Shown: positions 21,303-34,132 of the stretch, piece by piece
Numbering within the stretch: the first letter of the stretch is position 1
How the letters are laid out: each line of letters begins with the position of its first letter
NCBI RefSeq assembly: GCF_025766255.1
Contig: NW_026516703.1
Location: forward strand, 62,001 to 126,000
DNA length: 64,000 nucleotides
DNA from: Zychaea mexicana
Lineage: Eukaryota > Mucoromycota > Mucoromycetes > Mucorales > Lichtheimiaceae
Direction: 5' to 3'
Translations under genes and position numbers: made by a program
Notes under the pieces: model-generated
Databases searched by the model: none
What the model was told of the DNA's origin: nothing
The model's input: the letters and a program-made list of their open reading frames with translations, nothing else

Positions 21303-23466
21303 TATCCCAAAAATAAAAAAAAAAGAGCACGACGCAAAACCATTGCAAGGCATACTCCACAAAACCGTGTACATGATCCCTAGCTACATAAACAGTAACT
21401 ATTACCGTGACTACTGTATACCTAGTAATACTACAGATAGCATTGTAACTTCACAATAAACCTTTGCTATCTTAATCATCACAAGAACGCGGCTTTATAA
21501 AAGCGCCATGCCTCGACCTCAGAAAACAAAATAAAAAATTAGTATTCTTCCACGGAATATTACTAGGGCCTGAAATTACAGCCACCACCATAATTTTTTT
21601 TAGCTTCAGCCAGCCTTTGCCCCTTAAAGCAAATAGTTCGATGTAGTATAAGCTTATCATACCACTTTTACTTTTTTATCTTTTTGACGTAAAAGCTAGA
21701 CAGGCATGTATGAGGCATCAGCGATAACCGATATTATAACACACATTTCAGTGAATTAGCTCGTTAAACGACATCTGATGATGTATTATCTAGATCAATG
21801 CGATCAATGGAACTCCTTCGTTAAATTATCGCACAAGGAACGTCCACAATAATCAAATTTTAATGACATACTACTCTGGAGGTGTTAGTACAGCACTGTC
21901 ACTCTTATAGAATACATAGAGGTTATTCACACGCACAAGTTAATATGTATGTAAATCAATAAATACATTTAATGGTGCCAACTCGATTCAATACCTTCTA
22001 AAACCCCATTTTCAGTCATTATCATGGTACAGGATACGTTCACAGAGGCTCTCGTACTGTGGATAATTCCGTCAGACGAATTAATCTATACAACAACGAG
22101 ATGCTGTTTTCGAGCTTGTTCAGTATCAGTGCATAAAGCCCGCATCTGTTGTCCGACCTACTTACACCCGCAGCTCACTAAAAGATATAATCCTCTCTAT
22201 ATCTTCATTGAATTGTTTCTTGCCTCACTACAAACTCAAAAATAAAAAACAGGCAGTATGAGAGCAATATTGCTGATTCATTCATCCAAATCTCATACTT
22301 TTTGTCTTGGCTCGACACAGGTCCCACCTACTATTATTTAGAGCTCGTAACACTTGTAGTTACAAAAAAATGATATGAGAGGCGAAAACAAACTGATCAT
22401 TTACCATTACCGTAATCACGAGTCTCACTCTTATTTCCATATGATAGTAATAATAATGATGCCAATCTCAGGACAGCAGCAGATATTTGATATAATAAAA
22501 CTCGGTTGAGTGACGTCATAGCCACTAAAGGAGCTGTCATTCATATGCTGTTACAGACAATATCTAGTAGTTATTTCCATATGCTGAGAGTCGAAAATAA
22601 AGATACATATATAAAAGGGAGAAAATGACTTATCAAACTGATCAACGTATTACGCGGTGTAGGTATATTACTTTGTCATACTTGGCCAGTACTCTCAACT
22701 CTGTCTCTTTGGGTGGTGATTATTGTACGGCAGCGCTGTCTGTGAACGAGCGTTTGTCAATACTGTTGTGAGAACGTATTATACATCATAAACAGCACGA
22801 CAAATATGTCGGCCAAGCTTTGACTGCGAGAACATCCCAGTGGGCGCGCGCATTATATTTTCTAATGGGTATTTGCATAGTATTGGTAGGTGAAAATAGT
22901 GTGAGATTAGCATATTAAACTTATAATACATAGTGAACTGATTTGGATGTCACTTACAGAAATATATCCATATGCATCTACTGCGCATAAGCATCACGTT
23001 GATCAAGAGTATATAAAGAGTAGACTATACTCTATCCTTAAAAGCTATTAAATGGATATATACATTTATATGAGCTTGTAAGACTTTGTTGTAAAGAGAT
23101 AAAGAGAGAGGGAGGGAGATTAAGGAAAGGCTGTTGATCGATGTGATCAGTGAACCGATGATACGAATCAAAAGATAAAGAAAACCGGTAGCTAATATAC
23201 ATACATATATTGAGAGCCTAGAGAGGTATATAATCTACTTGCGGTTTCTTGTTCTTCCTTTGGGTAATCCACACAAAATAGTGCCTGCTCGCTAAGCCGA
23301 TCACCTCAGTCATGTCCCAAACGTGATCGGCTTAGCGAATGATCACCCTACCGAATTCGATGCCCGATATAATGAGTGGGGTTTTCGTCTGTTACACTAT
23401 ATACACAGTAAATAGATGCTTGCTGTCTTAAAGCTTGATTACTTTACTACCTTCTCACTTCTCACT
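21303..23466. other. Non-coding stretch of right arm between gene A and Tigger
   Basis: This is the mirror of 15559-17722. It has a stem-loop at 23289-23338 and an unremarkable 73-codon frame at 22024-22245. I see no gene. Confidence 0.6.
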
Positions 23467-25296
23467 ATGAAGCAAACTCATACTCTTTCCCTCCGTCAAA
23501 AGCTTGCTATTATCCAGCACAAGGAAAAGGATACAAAAATCAGTCAACGCCGCCTTGCACAGTGGAAACGGAGGAATTCAAGTTGGATTATACATCAGGC
23601 CAATCAACCATAGGCCAATCAACCATTTCTAACAATTTGAGGAACAAAGGAGCGAGTTTTGGGGATGGCCGAGGCTAGCGTAAAACTCGCCTGCTCCACC
23701 ACAATTGAAAGAAGAACTAGAAGTTTGTGGCCAGTATGGCTTCTGTCATTCAGCCATTCAACCGTACTTCCATCGTTTTGCAAAGCCAAAATTCAGGCAA
23801 GACGCTTGGGGTATCGATGATTTCCAGTTCTCGGATGGATGGATGACTAGGTTCATGAAACGTCACAACCTAAAGACATATAGCATCCATGGCGAATCTG
23901 GTGCTATTGGCGTCGATGAGCGCGCCGTCCAACAAGCTGTCGATGTTGTAAAAGCTAAGGTTGCCAATTTTCCACCGGAACGCATCTACAACATTGATGA
24001 GACTGGATTGTTTTATAAGCAAGTACACGTCGCACAATTTCTGATGCTCCAGTTGGTGGTCTGAAGGTAGACAAAAGTCCAGTGACCGTTGTCCTTGCAT
24101 GTAATGGTGATGGTACCCATAACCTCGGACCATACTTCATTGGCCGTCATCCTGGAGGAAGAGACTCTGGTGCAAAAAAAGTATGCTTAACGTTGAAACA
24201 AAAACCAATGTTTACATATCGAGTGCTTATATTCTGCATCTTTATTATCTTATGTAGTTGCTGACATTTACAAGTATTATTATATACAAAGGCATAGATG
24301 ACAAAGGACATCTGGTGCTACGTAAATTAGATTCAGCTGTCTTCGCTGCTCATAAAAGCAAAAAGGCACTGCTTTTGCTCGATTATGCACCGTCGCATGT
24401 CAACCTTGATATTGAGTTGAGTAACATCGAGCTTTGTTTGTTACCACCAAACACAACTGCCCATTACCAGCCTTTGGATGCAGGCATTATCGCATCATTC
24501 AAAAAGAACTATAAGTAAGAACACAAATTTTCAGATACTGATATCAGTATTTGCAATTTTAAATAAATGGGAAAAGTACTGATCAAATCAATATCATTAG
24601 GAGTTGCTTGTATCGCCAAGCTATGATCCGATACAGTACTGGCGAATTGAACGATCTTTATAAAGTATCGTTTAAGCAAGCTTTGGACTGGTCAATTATT
24701 GCCTGGGAGCAGGTTTAAGAAGTAACCATTGCAAACTGCTTCCGACGCACTGGACTTCTGACTTTGGAGACCTGTGGGAGGAAACTACCCAGCCTGGTGT
24801 TGATTGGGAAGTTGATACTGAATTGAATCAGCTTCTCGGTACACTCACGAGCCAAAATGATGATACCTCCACAATCGCGATTATTCCCGATGATGAGGAC
24901 GAGGATATCCACGAGGTTCAAAGTTTAGAGCAACGTGTTGATGGCCTTTTAAAGCATCACAGCGAAAGACCAGGTAAAACTTTATTACATGATATGTGTA
25001 AGAAAAAATGTATTTTGTATATCAATACAAGAATATGTTTAGTAGATGAGAATGATGAGCTTGAAGAAGCACCCTCTGCCGTGCCGGTCCTTTCTACAAA
25101 GAGCGAAAACGCCATTTTCAGCAATTTGCTGACAATCTTTGTATTACAGAAAAGCTAGATATGGATATTTTGTACCTCGTTAAAAAGAGAATTAGACAGT
25201 TGGAGTCTGAGGAAAAGCAAACACAGTTATTGACGCGGTCCCGTCTAACTGATTTCATAATTAGATTACTAACAGTCATTTCATTGGATAGTTGAC
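23467..25296 (+). pseudogene. pogo/Tigger-like transposase remnant (right arm)
   Basis: It holds the same breaks as the left copy. The CENP-B-like start is at 23467, the DDD pieces are NIDETGLFYK (about 24000), LLLLDYAPSH (about 24375) and HYQPLDAGIIASF (about 24470), and the tail ends in TGA at 25296. The broken frame after the N-terminus and after the first Asp block means it cannot encode a single protein. Confidence 0.75.
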
Positions 25297-25352
25297 ATAG
25301 CTGGTGGTGGGTCACTAGCGTTTCGACTCGGTGATTGTAGAATTTCAGTCAT

Positions 25353-25984
25353 CGTGTTGACTACTGTGCTGTTTTGCATTTTAGTATCGCTGGCTGACTG
25401 GGCTGCTTTTCATACGTTGTAGTGGGTTTTGAGGCTTTCCGGTGTTTGTAAAATATATTTTCACCATTTGTATTGTTGCTTTGATTCCATAACTGGCTAT
25501 AACGCATCCAATCGGACGGTTTTGGCTCAGCACCATTCAACGATTGCATAAATCTCTGAAACAATGTGAACTCCTCGGGTGTGCATAGGAGTTACAGCAT
25601 ACTTGTGCCGAGCTGTGAAGCAATAAAAGTATACAAGTCGTCCTTTTCTTTACTTGTAGACCCATCAGGGTACATCAGCTGCGTGCTATGTTTTTGAGGC
25701 AACAATGGATCTTTTCGGGCAGCTATATTACTAATTGCAACTGCTTCGTGGTCAACTTTTTCAATGTTTAATTTACTGGCAACGTCGCTTGGTAACTCGG
25801 CAATACCGAAAATTCTGTCCGACATGCGCATGTACAAAGCATCTTTAACAACAATCGCATCTGCTGCCCCGGCCTTATCAGCAATGTTGAGCTCTGATTG
25901 TATAAGTATTATTATGTTAGCAGGAGAAAATATGTAATAATGATAATCTTGTTTTCGAAAAAGAAAAGGCTGAAATGTTTGCAT
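25353..25984 (-). pseudogene. Fragment resembling gene A C-terminus (right arm)
   Basis: This is the mirror of 13041-13672 with the same frame change and stops, read leftwards from 25984. It sits just downstream of gene B on the same strand. Confidence 0.5.
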
Positions 25985-26126
25985 GTTTGCTGTACATAGG
26001 TTTGATGGAAGAATAATGAGTTAGATGAAATGTGTGTTTGGAAGGTTTATCAGTAAATGAAAAAAGCTGCTGTTGTCTGTGTAGTAATTTGTGTAGTAAT
26101 AAAGAAGGAGAATTTCCGATAATTTT

Positions 26127-29100
26127 TCACTGATCGACTTGATCATTGTTTCGTTTACGAGATTTTGGGGTTGCTACCATGACTGGAGGGATATTGGAGG
26201 TGTTGGTGCCGGCATCTGTGAAGTTAACGATACCACGAAGAGCATCTTTGTTTGGCTTTTGATCAACACTTGCGACCATGTTGAGCAGATGATTCTATGT
26301 GTCACAGATAAAAATTGACTATCACTGGTACTGGTGTTCACCTGATATAGTTCCCGAATATCATGCAATAATTTATTACCTTCCATATGAACATAAACTT
26401 TAATGTTTCCTTGAATGATTGCAGTTGGGTTATACGCTTTGGTATCATCAATTCTGTGTGCTTCTTTGTAAGAAAGACACCATTGGTAAATGATAAGGTA
26501 TACGCGTAGCCGCTGGTCCCTCTTGAATTTAAGATAATATTTTAAGTATCTATTATAAAGTGTATTAAATATAGATGAAACGTTTTTACTAACCTTTCCA
26601 ATCCATGGCAATAATCGATTCGGAGTAGCCCATCCGCAGGAGTCTTGACAAGATTGTAGCATTGGTTCGAATGTTTTTTGCCTGTTGTTTGAGAACAATC
26701 GAATTGCAAGCTTTATCTTTTTTCCACTCGTTGCTACTAAGGTCATGTAATTTCCCATCAAAACATCCTGTGGCTATAAGATCGACTTTACTACCATATG
26801 GTGCTTCATTCGACGAGGAGACAAATCCAGCGATGGTTTGTAACACAATGATTTCATCTTTTGTTATTTGAGCCACGCATTCACCACTATGAAATTCATT
26901 AGGGTAATATGGAAGATAGGTCCCATATTTTTAATTTATCCATCTCATGCAATTTTTTTTATTAATCCATACTTTTTAAATATGTTTTCTATTTCTAATA
27001 ATATTGTCTTTACATATATACTTTTATTACAGTTATTAATATTATTTATTTTAATAAAAAGTTTTATATATTTATATGAATTATTACATAATTCATCATT
27101 TTTATAATTATTTGAGACATCATTTTTATAATTATTTTGGACATTATTTTTATTAAATTTTGGATCAACCTTTATATTTTCATCTGTATTAACAATATTA
27201 TTAACATTAGTATTAATATTAGTAACAATGTTTTGTTCTTTTTCATTTTTATTTAAATTTATTTGTTCAAATATATTACAAGGAGAATTCATATTATCTT
27301 TAATATTAGATTCAGATGAATTATTATATATTTTCTCTTTTTTATTTTGATTATTATTAATTTCATTATAAATTACTTTTCTTTTTTTATATTATTTTTT
27401 TCTTTTTGTTTTTTTCTTCTTTTTATTTTATAGTTAATATAATAATCTTCTTTTCCTTTTATTATCTAAATTTTAAAAGATTTTGTTATTTCATCAAATT
27501 CTATATTAAACTTTTTTATATTATGAGTCTCTATTTGTTTCATTATAAACATTCGTTTTATATTCTTTAAAAATGAATCTTCATGAATTATATCTTCTAA
27601 ATTATCTTTATTATTATTATCCATTATGATTATTTTTCATTTTAACAAAATTCAATTTTTATCCATTTCATATATCTTATAATTTCAAAATATGAGACTT
27701 ATAATGGATGTACTCCATTCATCATAAGAAAAGGTCAACAACCTGTTTCCAAATCATATTTTGTTTCTCATATTATCTTTCCTATACTTACTCCCTCATT
27801 TTTATCTTGGTGTATCTGAACAAAATGTCAAGCAAAACAGCAAATCTTCTGAATACCGTGTTTTCTGATTCGTCAGTCTGTTCACTCCAGTCATCGAATT
27901 GTGAGATACTATATATAGATGTATGAATTTGAAAACGCTTTGTTTGTTATTTCATATCCTTTTACCACTCATGTTTAATACTTACACTTGCTGAAGGATA
28001 CAAAGCATTCTATATAAATCCGAATTCTTGTGCCAGCAATACTTTGCTTGAAGCTTGTAGATGTTCTCAATGATGCTGTCTGGTTCGAAGATTGTTCTAT
28101 ATCCCAACAAATTATCCAGCGTTAGTAATTGCAGTGTGTTATGGTTTTTATCACTTTTTGTTTTTTACCTTTCTGATATTAATTGATCAAATACTCTTAT
28201 GCATTCATCAGAGAAGCCGAATGTTTCAGACACAGAGAGTTCGATCAAGGATGTCATTTGCGAGGATGTCAAGATCGTTTTGGTAAATGCGATTGATTCT
28301 GGAGAGATAAGGCTTACAATACTTGACAAACACAACCTATTTTGAGTATAATGATAAGTTAGTTAGATTCATCCATATTTATTTACAGCAATGATTGAAC
28401 AGTACTTTATGTTGATTTCCATTTGGTTCGTCCATCCATCTTCATTCAGCAAACTTTCTGCTGCTGACGCCAGCAACCGATCCTGAATTGAAACTCTTTG
28501 TTCCATCATTTTTCGAAGAAAAGTCCCTTGTGCATCGTTCATAAGCTCTCCATTTACCTGTCTAAAAAGAATACCACATATCGTGAGAACTTGTATACAA
28601 GTATAAATGTTATTCAAATAAGTGTTATTACTGTAAATATTAATTTTCTTACATAACAGATAAAAAATTTCATCAATTTCTGAACGTCGTCCAAATCATC
28701 ATACACCGTATCTTCATCGACGTTGACTACTTGCTCTATGCCTACATCAATGTTGTCATTTTGTTCGTATTGGGTTCCGACGTCTGATCGTGTGCCATCA
28801 GCACTTCGTAGTCGTTCCGCAGCCGTTACAGCAGCTTGACCAAGAGTTCTCAAAGCATAAATGCGATACGTTTGGCAGTTTTCCCGCTGTACAAGAGCAA
28901 GAAAAAGAATGTTAGTAACTAGCAAGGAGACTATTATGTAACTGATAAACAAATAATACCAGTTCTTTCAATTCAATAAAGTTCTTATCCCAGGCTGCTG
29001 GATCGTATTTCGTTTTTCTAGTTTCATTAAAAAAAAGACATCAGTGTTTTTGAATGAAGTAATGTGTGTCGTTTAATTTAAATAATAAATACTTGAGTGC

Positions 29101-29238
29101 CAATTCGGGTTGCAGTTCTTGTAAAGCTTCATTAAATCGATTCATCCAGCAGGTAAAGTAACCTTGAGCACTTGAAATGCCTGTCTTCAGAGAGAAATCG
29201 GCAAGTTGAGCGCTGTATTTTGTTATAAACCCTTCCAT
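26127..29238 (-). pseudogene. Gene B, right arm copy
   Basis: This is the mirror of the left-arm gene B, from MEGFITK at 29238 to TGA at 26127, again split by the AT-rich cassette. The nuclease-like block here reads KVDLIATGCFDGKL...NEWKK, and the IAMDWKG block has Met where the left arm has Ile. These small differences between arms lie outside the D and E-x-K positions. It is identical to R' and different from the left arm at several 5' coding positions. Confidence 0.5.
26919..27699 (-). mobile_element. AT-rich TA-flanked cassette (right arm)
   Basis: 781 bp, flanked by TA (26917-26918 and 27700-27701), with the same imperfect inverted ends as the left copy. The Asn/Lys-rich frame is broken: a substitution makes a stop within the first third and only 115 codons remain open (26945-27292). 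It sits at the same position in gene B, so it was inserted before the arms separated. Confidence 0.6.
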
Positions 29239-30763
29239 TGTAGGTTTAGGTGAATTTAAAACGAATCGCGTAATTCTGTAGAAAAAATCAAAGATAAATA
29301 ATCTTTTAAACCACATAATTAAACCCTCATCTTACCTTTGCACCCTAGAAACGTTGTCATGGTGAAAATAAAAGTTCGCAAAAGCAGAAACGAAGAAAGA
29401 GTAACCTAGCTACAGGTTTTGATTTTGTCTGCTTTATTGAAATAAAAATTTCATTCAATGGGCCGCTGTTTATCAGTTTTGCTACAACTTGCAAAATAAA
29501 AACTTTACTAGCCTTTTATTTCACTTAATAAATATAACTATATATTCAAGATTTGGGTTTAGCTATATGAGGGACTATCCAATTTCCATGAGTTACTTTT
29601 TTGACTGTCGTCGTGCTTTAGGGAGCAGGGGTGGGGGGGGTCAATAAGCACTTTCATGCAGGATTATAAGTTTCGTAGAAACAAAACAATACGTCATTTA
29701 TGCTCGTCATAGCCTGGACCGTCGGGTCCCATCCACATAAACTGATTAATCTTCAAGCTGATAATTAGTTGTTTTGATCATGTTCCTCCCTCTGGAAATT
29801 ATCGCTTTTGGCCTGTGTGGCAAAAGCAACCCCAAGCTGATTACTTTGACTCAAATTCCTTTGAACGCGTCAGTTATGTACTCGCATTTTTTAAACCACT
29901 AAGTTGGAGCAAAAATCGACGAGGTTACTGATATTGTACAGTCTTCTGATGACCTTGATGGTCAGCTATATCGATGTTCTTTTTTTAACAAAAAGGCACT
30001 AAGTGCAGCATTAAGACGTGATCGCAGATCATTCAATTCTGTACCGTTCAAGGGATTGGCGCGATAGCCAAATGATGCTATCATAACATCATTATAAAGA
30101 AGTTTTGACTTACCAAAAAAGCTAACATTCCAAAGTCTCGGAAGCAGGTGGGATGCCGTAGATACGAACATTAGTAAAAACATTATTCTATTGGCTTTCT
30201 ACAATTCAAACTCTATCTTGTCCTGGAATGAAGCGACAAAGAGTCTACTACCCAATAGAAGGCTACTCTATCATAGCACATAATCAGCGATAGCTGATCA
30301 TAGCTGTCGTCGGCGTCAAACCCCTTATATAAATAGCTCAAGGCTCTTCTTTTTTGCAGAACAAAAAATAGTATAACTTTGAGTGAGAATCGTTATCTCG
30401 ATGTGAAAGCATCCTAATGCTAGTTTGTCAAGGCACTGAATAGACCAGACGTAGTCAAGTACATATACCGAGGTACTTTGCCTCTTAATATTTTGCTAAA
30501 TACATATTAGTTACTATACGTGCCAATTATTACATTATTACGAGTCGGTTGGACAATATCAATGTAGATGATCTGCTGGATAACCTTATGGCGGGTATGA
30601 TACAGTTATACATGCCACATGGATCAATGTTCGGATGCATCATAATATGATATAACTTGTTGATAAATCCTCGATAATGAGAATACATTACTGTACATAA
30701 TAAGTATTTGTGCTGTTTATACGGCTATGTTTATACCTCTTTTCTAACCTAGATATAAGGATA
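29239..30763. other. Outer non-coding part of right arm
   Basis: This is the mirror of the region upstream of gene B: the conserved 73-codon frame at 29962-30183 (minus), the AT-rich promoter-like sequence near 30325, and the empty TA target at about 30500-30515. It ends at TA (30762-30763) next to E2. Confidence 0.5.
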
Positions 30764-31348
30764 TGGTGTATTCCATGTATAACCACCAAAATTTTCCCCA
30801 AAATTGAAAGCTATCAGCACCCCCAAAAACAAGTTTACCACAAAAGCAACCAAGGGTACTCTCAAGCAACGTGAGTCAACGTCGACACACCCTAGAAATA
30901 GTAATAGCGCGTTGTTCGGGAGTCGAATAAAAGTGATACAATGAACACAGGATTTTTTTGTGTAATTTATATCATATCCTTGATAAGGAAATGAAGAGCA
31001 AAACTGCCGTGTCGACCCCTTGGTTGACACAGCACTCCCAAAAAGGATATCGTCTCGGATCTTTTGTTACACGTCCATGCAACTGAGAAAATATTACTTT
31101 GATATTTAATTATCTATCAAGCAATACCCGGGAGGGTCAAGTATACCATTTTACATAACATTAGATATACCAACTTGTTGTTTAGACGGAACCGATTCCA
31201 TAGCTCTACATATCATGAAATGATAAGAACATTACCGATAAGAAAATATCTTCTATATATGCAGCGACTTTGAGTAATACTTCTTGTTTTGTTCCACTCA
31301 ACTTTTATTCGCACTTTTTATATCCTTCATCCTACCTTGTCTATTATT

Positions 31349-32896
31349 ATGGATTCCCAGCAAGAAATTGTCCACAGAAGAAAGATCATCAGCATCCTAC
31401 TTCTTTTGATTGAAGGCTACGTCTTTTTTTTTCTTGCGAATAATGACGACGACGATATCAATCAACTCTCCATGATCAACACTGTTTTGCCAATGTACCG
31501 AACCATTTTTTCTCTTGATCATATCCTTTCAGCTGTATCATCGCCGCTACATTTCCGTGTTATGCAACGCGTCAATCGAGTTAAAAATACGACATACTGG
31601 GAAGTTACGCATCCAGCTCTTCCGGACACAGATGGACCAGGTGGATTCAAATCGCATTATCGTATGAAACCAGCCACTTTCAATGCCCTCGTAAATATGT
31701 TGTCGCAACATCGATTGTATCAATTTACGGCACAAAACGCCACACCTGTGTTCATCCAAGTCGGCCTGATAATCTGGAGATTTGCCAATGCTCATGTCAG
31801 TTACCGTATGGCCGAAACTTTGCTTGGTACATCGCATGGATCCTACAGAAATTTTACCAAGCGATTTTTGGAGGCAATGGCCGACTGTCAAGGTGGTATA
31901 ATCCGATGGCCGACCGGAAATGAAGCTATCAAGGCAACTGTTGAAGGGTTCCAATATGGAGAGCTTGGACCAACATTTGAAGTCGGACCTACTCACCTCC
32001 CAAATGTACTCGGTGCTTTGGATGGGAAGCTCGTTCGAATCTTCAAACCAGGTGACAGTGGCGATCGCTTTGTCGACAGAAAAAACAACTACTCGTTGAA
32101 CATGGTTGCCATTTGTGATTCAGAAAAGCGATTCACCTACATCCATGCAGGGCAGAGCGGTAAGGCATGACATGTTAATGTAATTATTTTAGTTGCTTTT
32201 TTGGCTAATATATACGACTTTTATACTATAGGCCGAAATCACGATTCAAGAGCCTTTCAAGCTACTGCTTTTTATGACGAACTTCTTGCTAACCCAGAAT
32301 CCGTGTGCCCAAATGGAACATTTATACTTGGAGGTAAAGAACAAATTGTTTAGCATAGACCATCGTTGAAATCACGGTACATATTTCTGACATTCCATTT
32401 TTTGTTCATAGATTCGGCATACCCTTTGCTCCCGTGGTTGATAACACCATTTCCTGATGCTCAAGCACCCCGCCACAGTGACAACGCGCATTTCAATTAT
32501 ATTCATTCGAGAATGCGTAACGTTATTGAACGGGCATTTGGCCAATTGGTGTGCAGATGGCGTTTTCTACGTAACGAGCTGTATTTGCTGGATGTAGAAT
32601 CAATGACGATGACGATTGTTGCTTGCTGTATTCTGCATAATTTATGCATTGATCACGACGATCTTCATGCCGAAAGCACATTTGTACCTAATCCGATAAC
32701 CGATGATTTGCTTCTAGAGCCACTCGAAGTTTCTGACTCTATCAATGACAGAGGTCGTGGTGCGCGCCGTACCGCTACGCAACTGCGAAATGAAGGTGTG
32801 CGGAAACGTAATGAACTAGTACAGTACTTGTACGAGAATCGGCGTAGCGAACGTGAGAGCTTCCGTCAATATAATCGCCATTATAGACGCAGATAG
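31349..32896 (+). CDS. Harbinger DDE transposase, 465 aa, 3 exons
   Basis: Exons 31349-32159, 32232-32333 and 32412-32896 join in frame across two GT-AG introns of 72 and 78 bp. The protein belongs to the DDE_Tnp_4/HARBI1 family. The catalytic residues are D225 (LGALDGKLVRI), D305 (GDSAYPLLPWL) and E344 (RNVIERAFGQL), with NHDSRAF and CCILHNL blocks typical of the family. An open frame extends 20 codons upstream to 31289, but MDSQQEIV at 31349 is the better start. It would act with the convergent SANT-like partner to cut the 37-bp ends. Confidence 0.93.
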
Positions 32897-33010
32897 AAAA
32901 TAAATATGTCTTCATAACCAGTTATCTTTTGAGGCACTTGATTATATAAAAAAACCCGAAGGAAAAAAAACTTTATTGAATTTAAAATAAAAAATCAAAC
33001 AAAAAAGATT

Positions 33011-34132
33011 CTACATCTTGTCAATAAGTTGCTTCATTAAATCTAAAAAGCTCTGTTGTGTGTGTTGCTGTTGCTGGTGGCGCCTTTCTTGAGCTTCAAG
33101 GATTTCTTTATGTTGCTGATCGAGTAGCTCGATCAGCTGTGACCTCGCTTCCTCGCTCTGCTGGTTGGCGGCATCGATCCGCTCAAGCACATCTTCATGC
33201 CGCAATTCTGCAGGAGTCAATCGTCTACGTCTTGCGGATGGCTGCAGCGTGCTGTCGGTTGCTGTTTGTGTATCGGCGCGACGACGAATGCCTCGGAAAG
33301 AATCGAACTGGATTTCAGGATTGAACCTCGGGTCATCCTTCAGCAACGCATGCATGTCATCGTATAAATACCAGTCGTCTATGTCACCGGACCCTCCAGT
33401 CTGCCGATGGCGTTCGGTAAAGCACGAATGGTAACGACTGCACATTCTTTCCCACTTGGTTTTGATGGCGCGCTTAGTTCGTACATTACCGAAAGTTTCG
33501 ACAGTACTGTTATCATTCGTGAAGTCTGAAGCCGATGGATCTGTTGCTGCTGTTGCTGCTGTTGCTGCTGCTGCTGATGACGTTGCTTGATCGTCGCTCG
33601 AAATACTGCTCGGCTCGACGACAAGAGACGAAGGTGGTGGCTGGTGCTCGTCCAAAGACTGTTCGCTTTCTTGAGTGCCATCAGTAACAATTGGTGATGC
33701 TAGAGGTGTACACTCTTTCTTGAAATCTTCAATGATTGCATCCCATGTACGGCCGCGATGATTGTTGTCTCTTGGATGCGTAAGCTCATCATAATGCTTA
33801 GAGACTGCGGTTAGCAACGCCCTTTCTTCAGCCTCAATCCAATGTTCAGGGGAGCTTTGTGTCGGGACAGAAGATTGGGATGCGGTGGTGTCGTTGTTGC
33901 TTTCGTTGCTTTGCATGTTGCTGTTGGACTGGTTATTGGCTTGAACAACAGGAGTGCTGCTTCGATTGTCGCTACTATTACCATGACCACCACGACCGCC
34001 ACGACTGCCACGACCGCTACGACTGCCACGACCACGACCGCCACGACTTCCAGAGCCACTGCCACGACCTGCACCACCAGGATTAACGATAACAATTGAG
34101 AGTTCACGAGGTGTTTGTTCTTGGGATGACAT
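33011..34132 (-). CDS. Harbinger accessory Myb/SANT-like DNA-binding protein (373 aa)
   Basis: The N-terminus (residues about 19-55) is Gly/Arg/Ser-rich with RGG-like repeats, followed by an Asn/Ser/Gln linker. A SANT/trihelix-like region follows: HWIEAEERALLTAVSKHY, GRTWDAIIEDFKKE, then after an Ala/Thr insertion encoded by CAG-type repeats, KRAIKTKWERMCSRY and DDWYLYDDMHALLKDDPRF. The Gln-rich C-terminus (ERRHQQQQHTQQ) is probably coiled. In PIF/Harbinger elements the second protein binds the ends and helps move the transposase to the nucleus. That role is inferred from the family. Confidence 0.85.
   Translation of the reverse strand: MSSQEQTPRELSIVIVNPGGAGRGSGSGSRGGRGRGSRSGRGSRGGRGGHGNSSDNRSSTPVVQANNQSNSNMQSNESNNDTTASQSSVPTQSSPEHWIEAEERALLTAVSKHYDELTHPRDNNHRGRTWDAIIEDFKKECTPLASPIVTDGTQESEQSLDEHQPPPSSLVVEPSSISSDDQATSSAAAATAATAATDPSASDFTNDNSTVETFGNVRTKRAIKTKWERMCSRYHSCFTERHRQTGGSGDIDDWYLYDDMHALLKDDPRFNPEIQFDSFRGIRRRADTQTATDSTLQPSARRRRLTPAELRHEDVLERIDAANQQSEEARSQLIELLDQQHKEILEAQERRHQQQQHTQQSFLDLMKQLIDKM

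Noticed and set aside
29041..29316. Longer gene B start MWFKRLFIFDF in the right arm
   Set aside because: The extra N-terminus runs through a likely intron (GTAAGATG to CTACAG on the coding strand) and is not open in the left arm.
33842..34099. 85-residue Thr/Ala-rich frame on the plus strand
   Set aside because: It is the antisense of the Gly/Arg repeat region of the Harbinger accessory gene.
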